A stretch of 64,000 nucleotides of DNA, from assembly GCF_009796765.1 (NCBI RefSeq), contig NZ_CP047023.1, positions 2,897,501-2,961,500 of the forward strand. The letters run 5' to 3'. The position numbers were made by a program, and so were the translations under genes. The notes beneath the pieces are model-generated. The model saw only the letters and a list, made by a program, of their open reading frames with translations. It searched no databases and had not been told where the DNA came from. This stretch comes from Paraglaciecola sp. L3A3 (lineage in GTDB: Bacteria; Pseudomonadota; Gammaproteobacteria; Enterobacterales; Alteromonadaceae). Every line of letters begins with the position of its first letter. Position 1 is the first letter of the stretch. Shown here piece by piece: positions 38,107 to 47,722 of the stretch.

Positions 38107-39030
38107 ATGAAAAATATAAAGCAAGCAGAGCCATTAAACCTCGCTATTGTTGGTAAAGGTGCCATTGGTAGCTTAATCGCCAGCCAATGCGACAAGCTAA
38201 ACTATGATTACCAACTTTTACTCAGAGATAAACAAACACTCTCTTTGCAAGTTGAGAGATTTGACGGCCAACAACATAAGTTCACCCCCAAAATATCCCA
38301 GATTGACCAACCCAATAAATTTGATCTGGTCATATTGCCTATTAAGGTATATCAAGTATCTGGCGCACTCAACTCACTGCAAAACTCATTACAGCCAGCT
38401 CAGGTCATAGTATTATTACATAATGGAATGGGCACAATAGAAGAAGTACAAAAACGCTTTCCGCACAACCCATGTATTGCTGGCACGACTAGCTATGGTG
38501 CATATAAACCTTCTGAATTTAGTAGCAAAGAAACCGGTTTAGGCGAGACACATTTAGGTTGGATTACTGCTGCCCCAAAGGGCACTAAACAACAAGTAGA
38601 AAACCTATTATCAAATATTCTTCCACCTACAACTTGGCATACCGACATAACTCTCGCCCTTTGGAGAAAGTTAACCATCAATGCTGTGATTAATCCCTTA
38701 ACTGCAATCCATCAAATACAAAATGGCCAGTTGTTACAAACACAATACGCAGCACAAATAACAAAAATATGTAGTGAAATAAGCTTGATCATGCAAGCTA
38801 TAGGATACTCAGAAACTAGCGCTGAACTGGTGGAGTTAGTAATGGCTGTTGCCGAAAAAACTGCTAATAATTTCTCATCCATGCACCAAGATATTCAACA
38901 CAAGCGACGAACAGAAATTGAATTCATTAATGGTTACGTAATAAAAGTCGCTGAAAAATTAGGTTTGAGGGCAGAAGAAAATAACAGCCTACTCAGGCAG
39001 GTAATACAATTAGAGACTAACAGCACATAG
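38107..39030 (+). CDS. panE: 2-dehydropantoate 2-reductase (ketopantoate reductase)
   Basis: A 307-residue NADPH-dependent reductase. The dinucleotide-binding motif is LNLAIVGKGAIGSLIASQ near the N-terminus, and the C-terminal helical domain has LWRKLTINAVINPLTAI with the catalytic Lys. EIEFINGYVI near 277 is typical. It makes pantoate for pantothenate synthesis; related reductases exist, so the symbol is by homology. It starts 8 bases after the pseudouridine synthase. Confidence 0.85.
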   Translation: MKNIKQAEPLNLAIVGKGAIGSLIASQCDKLNYDYQLLLRDKQTLSLQVERFDGQQHKFTPKISQIDQPNKFDLVILPIKVYQVSGALNSLQNSLQPAQVIVLLHNGMGTIEEVQKRFPHNPCIAGTTSYGAYKPSEFSSKETGLGETHLGWITAAPKGTKQQVENLLSNILPPTTWHTDITLALWRKLTINAVINPLTAIHQIQNGQLLQTQYAAQITKICSEISLIMQAIGYSETSAELVELVMAVAEKTANNFSSMHQDIQHKRRTEIEFINGYVIKVAEKLGLRAEENNSLLRQVIQLETNST

Positions 39031-39073
39031 TTATATTACTTGCTGTTAGTCTAATTTTTTAGTGACTGCAAGG

Positions 39074-40033
39074 TTATTTTGAATAACGCTCTAAGGCTGC
39101 TAAACAATCTCGGATATGCGCCACTCTTTTTTCTAGCGGCATACTTCTTGGACGAATACCTAATTTGATACCCACTATAGGTAAACTCTCGTCACCACAA
39201 GCAGCCAAAGTATTCAGCATCTGTTGTTCTGTCATCAATGAATGTTCTGCCCCTGTCATAAGCTGTGCATTCGGTGTCGGTGGCATATGTGTATCTAACC
39301 ACTGTCCATATTCTGTGTCTTGGTCTGATACTCCAGAGAACATAACACCTGTCAATAAATTATGCTTTTTCAATAATTTAACATGTTCAATCGCCCCATG
39401 AGTATTGCGAGTTTCTATTACAGAACGCCCCCAATTCATCACCATACCGACGGGTGTAGGGTTATTGACATTAAGCTCTGTTAACACTGCAATTTCATCT
39501 TCAATGGTTAAAAAGCCTTTAGCAGGAACCTGTCCTTCAACCAAGGTATCACAATGTTCAATCACCAACTGAGCCCCTTGCCAATCCCACTGCAACATAG
39601 TCTCTAATGACTTTTTCAACGAAGCTTTAGAACCTGATGCTTTACTGCGATCAGGAGCGGTTTGAATTTCGACGGCTTGTACCGCTTGACGACCCAAATG
39701 CGCATTTAACTTAGCTATTGCAGCACAGGCTTTTCGCATAAAATCTAGGGCTTCTGCTCGACCAGCGGCATCATCAGAGGCAATCCCAAAGTGAGGATTT
39801 TTAGCCAAGGCCCCCATATTTCCTGGTACACAAGTGAATAAAAACTGCCATGTGGTGTCAATATTGGCCAAAAACCAGTCATCATCATTAGCATGTAATT
39901 TCCCAGTAAAAGGATGCTCTAAACCTTTAACATTAGGCATGACTTTTAACTGCTGATAATAACAAGTTTCTAATTCTGGATCCCAAGTCGAAACATTGGG
40001 AGAAGTGGCGTAGGCCCCAACAAAATATTGCAT
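39074..40033 (-). CDS. DUF4862 family protein (TIM-barrel, isomerase-like)
   Basis: A 319-residue cytoplasmic protein beginning MQYFVGAYATSPNVSTWDPELE. It has VEIQTAPDRSKASGSKASLKKSLETML and a WDWQGAQLVIEHCDTLVEGQ core like that of xylose-isomerase-type barrels. The DUF4862 family has no proven reaction. ATG 40033 is used because AAGGAA lies upstream; the longer frame has none. Monocistronic. Confidence 0.75.
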   Translation of the reverse strand: MQYFVGAYATSPNVSTWDPELETCYYQQLKVMPNVKGLEHPFTGKLHANDDDWFLANIDTTWQFLFTCVPGNMGALAKNPHFGIASDDAAGRAEALDFMRKACAAIAKLNAHLGRQAVQAVEIQTAPDRSKASGSKASLKKSLETMLQWDWQGAQLVIEHCDTLVEGQVPAKGFLTIEDEIAVLTELNVNNPTPVGMVMNWGRSVIETRNTHGAIEHVKLLKKHNLLTGVMFSGVSDQDTEYGQWLDTHMPPTPNAQLMTGAEHSLMTEQQMLNTLAACGDESLPIVGIKLGIRPRSMPLEKRVAHIRDCLAALERYSK

Positions 40034-40090
40034 GACAGTATTCCTTTTTAAAATAATGACCAAATGTTAGCACGAACAATTCGAGTATTT

Positions 40091-40136
40091 ATACCAATTC
40101 ATCTCAATTGGTATAGTTGTTTACTGGAATTGGTAT
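40091..40136. repeat. ATACCAATT inverted and direct repeat
   Basis: ATACCAATT (40091-40099) and AATTGGTAT (40106-40114) form a 9-bp stem over six bases; a further AATTGGTAT copy is at 40128-40136. It straddles the stop codon of the PLA2-like gene. It may act as a weak end signal or be a dispersed repeat. Confidence 0.6.
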
Positions 40137-40553
40137 AACTTTATTGTCTACTTGATTCTGTTCTTCTGCAGTTAATGGCCCATAAAACCTCGGATAAGAC
40201 CAACCATAACCCCATCTAAATTTTGTTGGAAGATACGGTGTACCACCCACCCTTACCCCAGCGAGCATAAGTAAAGCAATTTTTGGCTCGCCCACTGCAG
40301 CTACGCATGCTTGTAATCTATTATCTGAATCCATTCGTTGTTGATAGGTGCCTCCTTTCCAATAATCATAATCGTGCTTTTGACAACAAGAAAGCCATAA
40401 TTGTTTATGCTGTATCGTGCCATCAGGAAAGGCACTACAACCATCACTTTGAAAAGGTTTTAATGTATCCCCTTGCACATCAAATGATAAAAAAGAAAAG
40501 GTCACCATTAAGCTCAACAATCCGCTTACAAGTAATGTATTTGATAATGCCAT
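40104..40553 (-). CDS. Secreted phospholipase A2-like protein
   Basis: A 149-residue protein with an N-terminal hydrophobic segment (about 7-26). The mature part has DGCSAFPDG, then LSCCQKHDYDYWKGGT. The CCxxHD arrangement is the calcium-dependent PLA2 signature, in which His and Asp are catalytic. Several annotated relatives carry other names; enzymatic activity is not proven. Its 3' end runs into an ATACCAATT inverted repeat. Confidence 0.72.
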   Translation of the reverse strand: MALSNTLLVSGLLSLMVTFSFLSFDVQGDTLKPFQSDGCSAFPDGTIQHKQLWLSCCQKHDYDYWKGGTYQQRMDSDNRLQACVAAVGEPKIALLMLAGVRVGGTPYLPTKFRWGYGWSYPRFYGPLTAEEQNQVDNKVIPIPVNNYTN

Positions 40554-40613
40554 AGCTCAAGTTAACTCGCCTAAAATAGGAGGATCAGTTTATCTTAATT
40601 TTCTATGACCTAC

Positions 40614-40636
40614 AAAAAAGGACGCTGGCGCGTCCT
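40614..40636 (-). terminator. Terminator of the prfB-lysS operon
   Basis: On the minus strand AGGACGC, loop GCCA, GCGTCCT and then six T. It lies 25 bases after the lysS stop. Confidence 0.88.
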
Positions 40637-40660
40637 TTGATATTTAACCAAAAATAATAC

Positions 40661-42205
40661 TTATTCAGCCGTTGTTTCTGGTTTCATGTGTGGGAATAAG
40701 ATCACATCTTTAATAGTTGGGCTGTCGGTAAACAACATAACTAATCTATCAATACCAATACCTTCACCAGCGGTAGGTGGTAATCCGTACTCAAGGGCAC
40801 GAATATAATCTTCATCAAAATGCATAGCTTCATCGTCGCCAGCATCCTTTTCTTCAACCTGTTTACGGAACCTAGCAGCTTGATCTTCAGCGTCATTTAA
40901 CTCTGAGAACCCATTAGCCAGCTCACGTCCACCTACAAAGAACTCGAATCTATCAGTAACAAAACTGTTATCGTCGTTTCTACGCGCTAAGGGTGAAACT
41001 TCCCACGGATAAGCCGTAATAAAGGTAGGTTGATCGAGTTTTTCTTCAGCTGTGGCTTCGAAAATCTCACACAGGTATTTACCTGCTCCCCAAATACCAT
41101 CCACTTCAGGCTCTTTAATATGTAATTGTTTAGCCATAGCTTTAAGTTCAGCTAAATGATTTTCAGGATCATTTATCGCTTCTACATTCGCTTCAGGCCA
41201 ATATTTGATTACCGCTTCGTTCATAGTTAAACGTGCAAATGGTTGACCAAAATCATAATTCACTTCACTCAGAACATTGCCTTCAGCATCTTTAGTGGTG
41301 TTTTTGATAATAGTGGTGCCTAAAACGTCTTGTGCCACTTTACGTAACATTTCTTCTGTTAGGTTCATTAAATCATGGTAATCAGCGTAAGACTGATAAA
41401 ACTCTAACATGGTAAATTCAGGATTATGGCGAGTAGACAAACCTTCGTTTCTGAAGTTACGGTTAATTTCGAACACTCGCTCAAAACCACCTACTACTAA
41501 ACGTTTAAGGTATAACTCTGGTGCGATACGTAAATACATATCTATGTCTAAGGCATTATGATGAGTGGTGAAAGGTTTAGCTGTTGCACCACCTGGGATC
41601 ACCTGTAACATAGGTGTTTCTACTTCCATATAATTGCGTTCAGTCAAGAAATTACGGATACCACTCACCACTTTACTGCGGATCATAAAGGTATCGCGAG
41701 TATCTTGGTTAGTAATCAAGTCAACATATCGTTGACGATATTTGGTTTCTTGATCAGATAAGCCATGGAATTTTTCAGGTAATGGACGTAATGACTTAGT
41801 CAATAACTGATATTCAGCCATATTAACGTATAAATCACCTTTACCTGATTTATGTAACTCACCTTTTACACCTATGATGTCACCAATATCTAAACTGCCG
41901 TAACGCGCTTTAATATCTTTTTGTGTGTCTTTTGCAGCATAAGCCTGAATACGTCCAGTCATGTCTTGCAACAATAAAAATGGTCCACGTTTTGCCAAAA
42001 TACGTCCAGCAATACTCACCACCTTACCTAGTGATTCTAAATCAGCTTTTTCGTGCTCACCAAATTCCTTTTGTAACTCATCACTATAAAATTCTCGGCG
42101 AAAGTCATTAGGGAAACCGTTTGATTTACAGTTTTCTCTAATTTGAGAAAGCTTAGCTCTGCGCTCTGCAATCAATTTGTTTTCGTCTTGCTGATTATCT
42201 GTCAT
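40661..42205 (-). CDS. lysS: Lysyl-tRNA synthetase (class II)
   Basis: A 514-residue enzyme of standard length. The anticodon-binding OB fold is N-terminal ([20 protein letters not shown]). Class II motif 1 is in [21 protein letters not shown], motif 2 [20 protein letters not shown], motif 3 [20 protein letters not shown]. It charges tRNA-Lys. Downstream of prfB with a 50-base gap, the conserved prfB-lysS operon. Confidence 0.98.
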   Translation of the reverse strand: MTDNQQDENKLIAERRAKLSQIRENCKSNGFPNDFRREFYSDELQKEFGEHEKADLESLGKVVSIAGRILAKRGPFLLLQDMTGRIQAYAAKDTQKDIKARYGSLDIGDIIGVKGELHKSGKGDLYVNMAEYQLLTKSLRPLPEKFHGLSDQETKYRQRYVDLITNQDTRDTFMIRSKVVSGIRNFLTERNYMEVETPMLQVIPGGATAKPFTTHHNALDIDMYLRIAPELYLKRLVVGGFERVFEINRNFRNEGLSTRHNPEFTMLEFYQSYADYHDLMNLTEEMLRKVAQDVLGTTIIKNTTKDAEGNVLSEVNYDFGQPFARLTMNEAVIKYWPEANVEAINDPENHLAELKAMAKQLHIKEPEVDGIWGAGKYLCEIFEATAEEKLDQPTFITAYPWEVSPLARRNDDNSFVTDRFEFFVGGRELANGFSELNDAEDQAARFRKQVEEKDAGDDEAMHFDEDYIRALEYGLPPTAGEGIGIDRLVMLFTDSPTIKDVILFPHMKPETTAE

Positions 42206-42255
42206 TGGTGTTCCTGGTTTTATGCAATATCTTGTTTAATTATGAGTAAAAATAC

Positions 42256-43354
42256 TTACAAGCCAGATTTTAAACTGGCTTGAATAAATTTGTCTAAATC
42301 GCCATCTAATACGGCTTGGGTATTTCTGGTTTCTACCCCAGTGCGTAAATCTTTAATACGTGAATCATCCAATACGTAAGAACGTATTTGACTGCCCCAT
42401 CCTATGTCTGACTTACCGTCTTCCATAGTTTGTTTTTCTTCATTCTGTTTCAGCATTTCATGTTCATAAAGTTTGGCTTTTAATTGCTTCATTGCCTGAG
42501 CTTTATTCTTATGTTGCGAACGGTCATTTTGACACTGAACTACAATATTGGTTGGTTCATGAGTGATACGTACCGCTGAGTCTGTTCGGTTAACGTGCTG
42601 TCCACCGGCACCTGACGCTCGGTAAGTATCAATCCGTAAATCTGATGGATCAATATCAATTTCGATATCATCATCTACCTCGGGATAAGCAAAGGCAGAA
42701 GCAAATGATGTATGTCGTCTACTACCGGAATCAAAAGGCGACTTTCTGACTAATCTATGTACGCCTGTTTCTGTGCGTATCCAACCAAAAGCATAATCCC
42801 CACTAAAACGAATAGTGGCACTTTTTATTCCAGCGACATCACCATCCGAAACTTCAATTAATTCAGTTTTAAAACCATGGGCTTCGCCCCAACGTAAATA
42901 CATACGTAATAACATATTGGCCCAATCTTGGGCTTCTGTACCACCTGAACCAGACTGAATATCAAGATATCCATCATTGGCATCGTTTGGTCCAGAGAAC
43001 ATACGTCTGAATTCTAATACTTCTAATTTTTTAACTAATTCTGCCAATTCAGATTCGGCTTCATCAAAGGTCTCTTGATCTTCGGCTTCTACTGCCAGTT
43101 CAACTAAACCTTCTACGTCCTCAGCGCCTGCTTCTAATTGCACTATGGTTTCAACTACCAATTCAAGGGCTACTTTTTCTTTACCTAGAGCTTGGGCTCG
43201 CTCAGGTTCATTCCATACGTCCGGACTTTCTAACTCTCGATTAACTTCTTCAAGACGTTCTTTTTTCTGATCGTAGTCAAAGATACCCCCGAAGCGATTC
43301 GGCGCGTTGTCTAATATCAGCGAGGGCATTGTTTACTGGATTGATTTCAAACAT
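42256..43354 (-). CDS. prfB: Peptide chain release factor 2, with programmed +1 frameshift
   Basis: The full product has 365 residues, the same as E. coli RF2. Translation starts at ATG 43354 ([16 protein letters not shown]), runs 25 codons to CTT TGA (stop at 43279-43277), then shifts +1 into the long frame at GAC TAC GAT. The GGQ motif that hydrolyses peptidyl-tRNA is in [19 protein letters not shown], and the stop-recognition SPF is in [12 protein letters not shown]2 reads UGA and UAA. A start at the ATG at 43329 in the long frame is a by-product of ignoring the frameshift. Confidence 0.96.
43274..43291 (-). promoter_or_regulatory. prfB: RF2 programmed +1 frameshift site
   Basis: On the minus strand GGGGG, TAT, then CTT TGA C. 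The G run is the internal Shine-Dalgarno-like stimulator, CTT the slippery codon and TGA the in-frame stop read by RF2 itself, which makes the autoregulatory circuit. Confidence 0.95.
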
Positions 43355-43467
43355 AAATATTAAGACTAGGGATTAAAATTAAAGGACGCGGATTTTAGCG
43401 GATTTCAACAGTTAATAACAGTAAATGCCTGCAAATCCTCGACAAAATATTGATATTATTCACATCA

Positions 43468-44310
43468 CTAGCTAAACGAACTAGCTGAATCGCTCTTTTG
43501 CGCCACAGCATGCCAATGTTGTAGAAAATCTTGAGTGATTGCCTGCTCTAATTCAATGGCACGTTCTGAAGGACAAAAAATAGTAAATTCAACTTGAGTA
43601 TCGCCCAAATCTGTAGTGTTTATTTTCACCTTAGGATCAGGTCCCGCTATGGTGATACCCAAACGTCTTTCAATCATATGATTGTAACGAGTAGCCACAT
43701 CATAAAAATCAGAACTTAATTGAATGGCATTTTCGATAATTTTATCAATAAAAACGTAAGGATTAACACTTTGGTCACGAATGATTTTAAATTTGTGGGT
43801 CGCATAACGTTTTAAAAAGTTAAGGTTTTTAATAGGACTAGAAATCAATTTATTGTTAGGAATAAAAAGGGTTTTACCTGTGTATTCGTAGGTTTTCAGG
43901 TCAACCTCTAATAAGGTACTTTTCACCCAATCCGTGGCCGACACTTCACCGACAAAGTTCTCCACTTCAATCCAATCGCCAATGCGAAAAGGACGAGTAG
44001 ACATCAAATAAAAGAAACCAATAAGGCATTGAATGAATTCACGGGTAGCTAATACAATCGCCACTGAAAAGGCCGCAATCGAAAAGGCAAACTTTTGTAT
44101 TTCGTGTACCCAAATACTGAGGATCAAAACAATCATTACAAAGTTCAAAAAGTTTTTAACGTTGTTAACTAGATCTCGACGATCCTCTCCTTTAGATGCC
44201 GCTCTTTTACGTAACATTTTGACTAAAACATATTTAATCAACAAGGCTAAAAACGTGATTGAAAAAGTTAAAATCAATTGATTTTCCAATACATTTTTTA
44301 TCCAAACCAT
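43468..44310 (-). CDS. Small-conductance mechanosensitive channel (MscS) family protein
   Basis: A 280-residue protein with three or four N-terminal helices and a MscS channel domain. The pore-helix region is FSIAAFSVAIVLATREFIQCLIGFFYL and the beta domain IGDWIEVENFVGEVSATDWVKSTLLE. It should open under membrane tension or serve as an MscS relative. ATG 44310 is preferred; a TTG at 44328 has a G-rich upstream sequence and cannot be excluded. Confidence 0.88.
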   Translation of the reverse strand: MVWIKNVLENQLILTFSITFLALLIKYVLVKMLRKRAASKGEDRRDLVNNVKNFLNFVMIVLILSIWVHEIQKFAFSIAAFSVAIVLATREFIQCLIGFFYLMSTRPFRIGDWIEVENFVGEVSATDWVKSTLLEVDLKTYEYTGKTLFIPNNKLISSPIKNLNFLKRYATHKFKIIRDQSVNPYVFIDKIIENAIQLSSDFYDVATRYNHMIERRLGITIAGPDPKVKINTTDLGDTQVEFTIFCPSERAIELEQAITQDFLQHWHAVAQKSDSASSFS

Positions 44311-44500
44311 ACCACTTTCCAATAACAACGTATTTCCCCCAAAAAATGTAGATTATACAAGAATAGTTAAAGATAAACGAAGTTTATCCATAGATATTTA
44401 GTAGAGAAAAAATCTGCAAAAAAATAAACTGAAAATAGTTATAGACCCAAGTAATAAAGAGCATTTACTATGCGCTAAATTTAAATATTGGACAGTAAAA

Positions 44501-45406
44501 ATGCGCATTGCAATTTTGTCACGTAATCCCCGACTTTACTCAACTAAACGCCTTGTTGAAGCGGGTACCGAATTAGGCCATCAAGTAGATGTTATCGACA
44601 CTATGCATTGTTACATGGACATCACTAGCAGTCGCCCCTCAGTTCGTTACAAGGGAAAACCTTTACCTCACTATGATGCGGTTATTCCTCGTATAGGTGC
44701 TTCTGTCACTTTTTATGGAACCTCTGTGGTCAGACAGTTTGAAATGATGGGTACATACAGTATCAATGAATCAGTCGCTATTAGCCGCTCTAGGGATAAG
44801 TTACGTTCCTTACAATTATTGTCTCGTAAAGGTATAGGCATGCCGCGAACTGGCTTTGCTAATCATCCAGATAATATTGAAGATTTAATCAAAAATGTCG
44901 GCGGCGCGCCCGTTGTTATCAAATTATTAGAAGGAACCCAAGGGATTGGCGTAGTATTAGCCGATACACAAAAAACTGCCGAGGCGATTATCGAAGCCTT
45001 TATGGGACTAGAAGCTAACATTCTAGTACAAGAGTATATTAAAGAAGCAGGCGGAGCAGATATCCGCTGCTTAGTAGTTGATGGTAAAGTCATTGCAGCA
45101 ATGAAGAGACAAGCAGCAGCAGGTGAATTTAGATCAAACTTACATCGCGGAGGGTCAGCAAGTGTGGTTAGGCTTTCACCAGCAGAACGAAAAACAGCTG
45201 TCGACGCAGCAAAAACGATGGGCTTAAATATGTGTGGTGTAGATATTTTACGTGCTAATTCTGGTCCAGTGGTGATGGAAGTCAATTCATCACCGGGTTT
45301 AGAGGGCATTGAAAATGCCACAGGTAAGGATGTAGCGACTATGATCATTGAATGTATTGTCAAAAATGCTAAACCTTTTAGCAATAAAACGAAGGGTAAA
45401 GGCTAA
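44501..45406 (+). CDS. rimK: Ribosomal protein S6 glutamate ligase
   Basis: A 301-residue ATP-grasp ligase. Visible: [20 protein letters not shown] start, [15 protein letters not shown] and the metal-binding end [26 protein letters not shown]. RimK adds glutamates to the C-terminus of ribosomal protein S6. The stop overlaps the next start by one base (TAATG), indicating tight coupling. Confidence 0.95.
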   Translation: MRIAILSRNPRLYSTKRLVEAGTELGHQVDVIDTMHCYMDITSSRPSVRYKGKPLPHYDAVIPRIGASVTFYGTSVVRQFEMMGTYSINESVAISRSRDKLRSLQLLSRKGIGMPRTGFANHPDNIEDLIKNVGGAPVVIKLLEGTQGIGVVLADTQKTAEAIIEAFMGLEANILVQEYIKEAGGADIRCLVVDGKVIAAMKRQAAAGEFRSNLHRGGSASVVRLSPAERKTAVDAAKTMGLNMCGVDILRANSGPVVMEVNSSPGLEGIENATGKDVATMIIECIVKNAKPFSNKTKGKG

Positions 45407-46431
45407 TGGAACCTATGGTTATTGGTGGGATCAGCATTAATGCTGGCGAAAGCAAAAAAATTGAACTGCCAATGCCGCCACTTTACACAGACACGCATAT
45501 GTCTATGCCTGTTTATGTGCAAAGAGGCAGAAGAGACGGCCCGACAATTTTTGTCAGTGCTGCTATTCATGGCGACGAACTTAATGGCATTGAAATTATT
45601 AATCGATTGCTAAAGAGTAAATCCATTAAATCATTAAAAGGCACACTTATCGCTGTGCCTATTGTGAATACCTATGGAGTGCTCAACCAAAGTCGATATT
45701 TACCTGATAGACGAGACTTGAACCGGAGTTTTCCAGGTACCAAAAAAGGCTCTCTAGCTGGCAGGCTCGCTCATTTGTTTATTAATGAAATCGTGTCTAA
45801 ATGTAATTACGGAATTGATTTACACACTGGGGCAATTCACCGCAGTAACTTGCCGCAAGTAAGAGCGAACCTTGATGATGAAGAAACCTTACATTTAGCA
45901 AAAGCTTTTGGTTTACCTGTTTTACTTAATGCCGATATCAGGCCTGGCTCATTAAGAGAAGCTGCCGCGGCAATGAATACTAAGGTATTACTGTATGAAG
46001 CTGGTGAAGCGCTAAGGTATGACGAATATTCAATTCGTGCCGGGGTAAAAGGCATTATCAATGTCATGCGAGAAATTGGCATGTTATCCAACCGCAAACG
46101 CCAAGGACATAAAATAACCCAATTTATTGCCAGGCAAAGTGGTTGGGTACGAGCTAGCGAAAGCGGTTTTGTATCCCATGTAGCACAACTTGGCGATCAT
46201 GTGAGCAAAGGGGATGTATTAGCAGTGATTGCCGACCCCTATGGCACAGAACTAAATAAAGTATTCAGCCCAGAAGAAGGAGTTATTATTGGTAAACAAA
46301 ACATACCTCTTACCCAAGAAGGCGAAGCCATGTACCACGTAGCATACTTTAGAAAACCTGATTCGGTAGCAGAAAACTTGGGGTTGTTGCAAGACAACCT
46401 AGTATTAGATGAACCATCAATAGTGTATTAA
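45406..46431 (+). CDS. AstE/AspA-type zinc deacylase (succinylglutamate desuccinylase/aspartoacylase family)
   Basis: A 341-residue zinc amidohydrolase. It shows VSAAIHGDELNGIEIINRLL, with His and Glu as zinc ligands, then DRRDLNRSFPGTKKGSLAGRLAHLF and GIDLHTGAIHRSNLPQVRA. A C-terminal biotinyl/lipoyl-like beta part (GFVSHVAQLGDHVSKGDVLAVIADPYG) is present. It may hydrolyse an N-acyl amino acid. Between rimK and the rimB-like gene it could act on glutamate tails, but this is inference. Confidence 0.88.
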   Translation: MEPMVIGGISINAGESKKIELPMPPLYTDTHMSMPVYVQRGRRDGPTIFVSAAIHGDELNGIEIINRLLKSKSIKSLKGTLIAVPIVNTYGVLNQSRYLPDRRDLNRSFPGTKKGSLAGRLAHLFINEIVSKCNYGIDLHTGAIHRSNLPQVRANLDDEETLHLAKAFGLPVLLNADIRPGSLREAAAAMNTKVLLYEAGEALRYDEYSIRAGVKGIINVMREIGMLSNRKRQGHKITQFIARQSGWVRASESGFVSHVAQLGDHVSKGDVLAVIADPYGTELNKVFSPEEGVIIGKQNIPLTQEGEAMYHVAYFRKPDSVAENLGLLQDNLVLDEPSIVY

Positions 46432-46436
46432 AAATC

Positions 46437-46877
46437 ATGTCAAAAAATAACAATAAACATCTGGTAGGCGCACTTGAGTTGTGTGACTTACCTGACTTGG
46501 AATTATCTGGACTCGAAGCCCGTGTTGATACTGGAGCGACTACTTCATCATTGCACGTTGACAATATAAATGACTTTACTAAAGGCAAACAAAATTGGAT
46601 CAGTTTTGATATTCATCCTGATGCTCATGATGTTCATCAAGTCGTTAAACGGGAAGCAAAAGTAAAAAGTGTCAGAAAAGTGAAAAGCTCAAACGGCACA
46701 ATGGAAAGTAGATATGTGATTGAAACGGATATTTTAATTGCAGAAATGCAGTGGCGAATTCAGCTTACCCTTACCGACCGTTCGGGTATGAAATACCTTA
46801 TGTTACTTGGTCGAGAAGCCATGTCCGGTAAATTAATCGTTGATCCAGAACATGAGTTTTTATTAACTAAAAATTAG
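46437..46877 (+). CDS. RimB-like retropepsin-type protease (RimK/LysX-associated)
   Basis: A 146-residue protein of the ATP-dependent-zinc-protease family, now understood as retropepsin-like. The aspartic motif is EARVDTGATTSSLHVDN with Asp in DTGA, followed by MLLGREAMSGKLIVDPEHEFL. In Pseudomonas, RimB proteins are encoded with rimK and act on its modification. Starts 5 bases after the deacylase stop; third gene of the operon. Confidence 0.85.
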   Translation: MSKNNNKHLVGALELCDLPDLELSGLEARVDTGATTSSLHVDNINDFTKGKQNWISFDIHPDAHDVHQVVKREAKVKSVRKVKSSNGTMESRYVIETDILIAEMQWRIQLTLTDRSGMKYLMLLGREAMSGKLIVDPEHEFLLTKN

Positions 46878-46943
46878 CTGTAATATCTAACGGCACTAGC
46901 AGGTCAGAGCATGATTAATATTAGTCTTGCTCTGTCCCCGATA

Positions 46944-47639
46944 TTATAACCAAACCATTAAATCACTTAACGCAGTAGAATTTGTCAGATACGGCTCATT
47001 CGACTTTTTAACATTTTCCTGAATACACAATAACAGCTTCTGCAAAGACCACTTATCAATGCAACCTTGCTGCTCAGATACATCTGAAACATGGCCCCAC
47101 ATATGTTGTAAAGCATTGCGAATCCCCCCTTCACTAGGTGGCACTCTTAATAAATCAACCAGCTCCAACGCTAAGGTTTCAAAACTAACAGACTGAGTTG
47201 CTACCATTTTACCAAACATTTTATAGCGATTAGGATCTCGAGCCAGTATCGAATATTTATGCTGACTCCATAAAACCTGCCCATTGTTAGGCAGCACTAT
47301 ACGACCAGTTTCCTTGTTTATGTAGTGCTCTTTTAACAAAGCTATTTGAACATCAGGCTTATCAATATAAACAGATGGCCATATTTCGAAATTTTGTGTA
47401 TTAGATTGGGTATTAATAACAGAGGTGTTTTCATCCCCCCGAAGAGCCATTTCACACACTAGTTTTTTTTGACGGTGCTTAATAGCCCAACCGTAGTCGG
47501 TCCAACGTAATACTTCAGGATCTTGACTATCGTGTTCGTTATTGCCATGTAATCTAGCCACAACAGCATCAAGATCCCTGCACTCTTCAAGCAATCTAGA
47601 CTGACTCAAATATCCTGGATGTATATCCCAAATTCTCAT
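46944..47639 (-). CDS. Pyrimidine-dimer-glycosylase-like protein with DUF1722-like part
   Basis: A 231-residue protein. The N-terminus MRIWDIHPGYLSQSRLLEECRDLDAVV and WAIKHRQKKLVCEMALRG match the Pyr_excise/endonuclease V-type family, whose catalytic residue is the N-terminal amine. The middle LWSQHKYSILARDPNRYKMFGKMVA resembles the DUF1722/YbgA pattern LWxxHKY. The combination suggests a fusion of a DNA-repair-like domain with a DUF1722-like one. Function is not proven. Confidence 0.7.
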   Translation of the reverse strand: MRIWDIHPGYLSQSRLLEECRDLDAVVARLHGNNEHDSQDPEVLRWTDYGWAIKHRQKKLVCEMALRGDENTSVINTQSNTQNFEIWPSVYIDKPDVQIALLKEHYINKETGRIVLPNNGQVLWSQHKYSILARDPNRYKMFGKMVATQSVSFETLALELVDLLRVPPSEGGIRNALQHMWGHVSDVSEQQGCIDKWSLQKLLLCIQENVKKSNEPYLTNSTALSDLMVWL

Positions 47640-47722
47640 GTTTTGTGTTTACACTTAATCATAAGCGAAAATTAGCCCCCTTAATTTGCCTATTTAAAAA
47701 CTAGATTTCAAGCACTGTAAGT

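Noticed and set aside
44863-45384. 173-residue minus-strand frame opposite rimK
   Set aside because: Antisense to a strongly conserved ATP-grasp gene; no ribosome site and no family resemblance.
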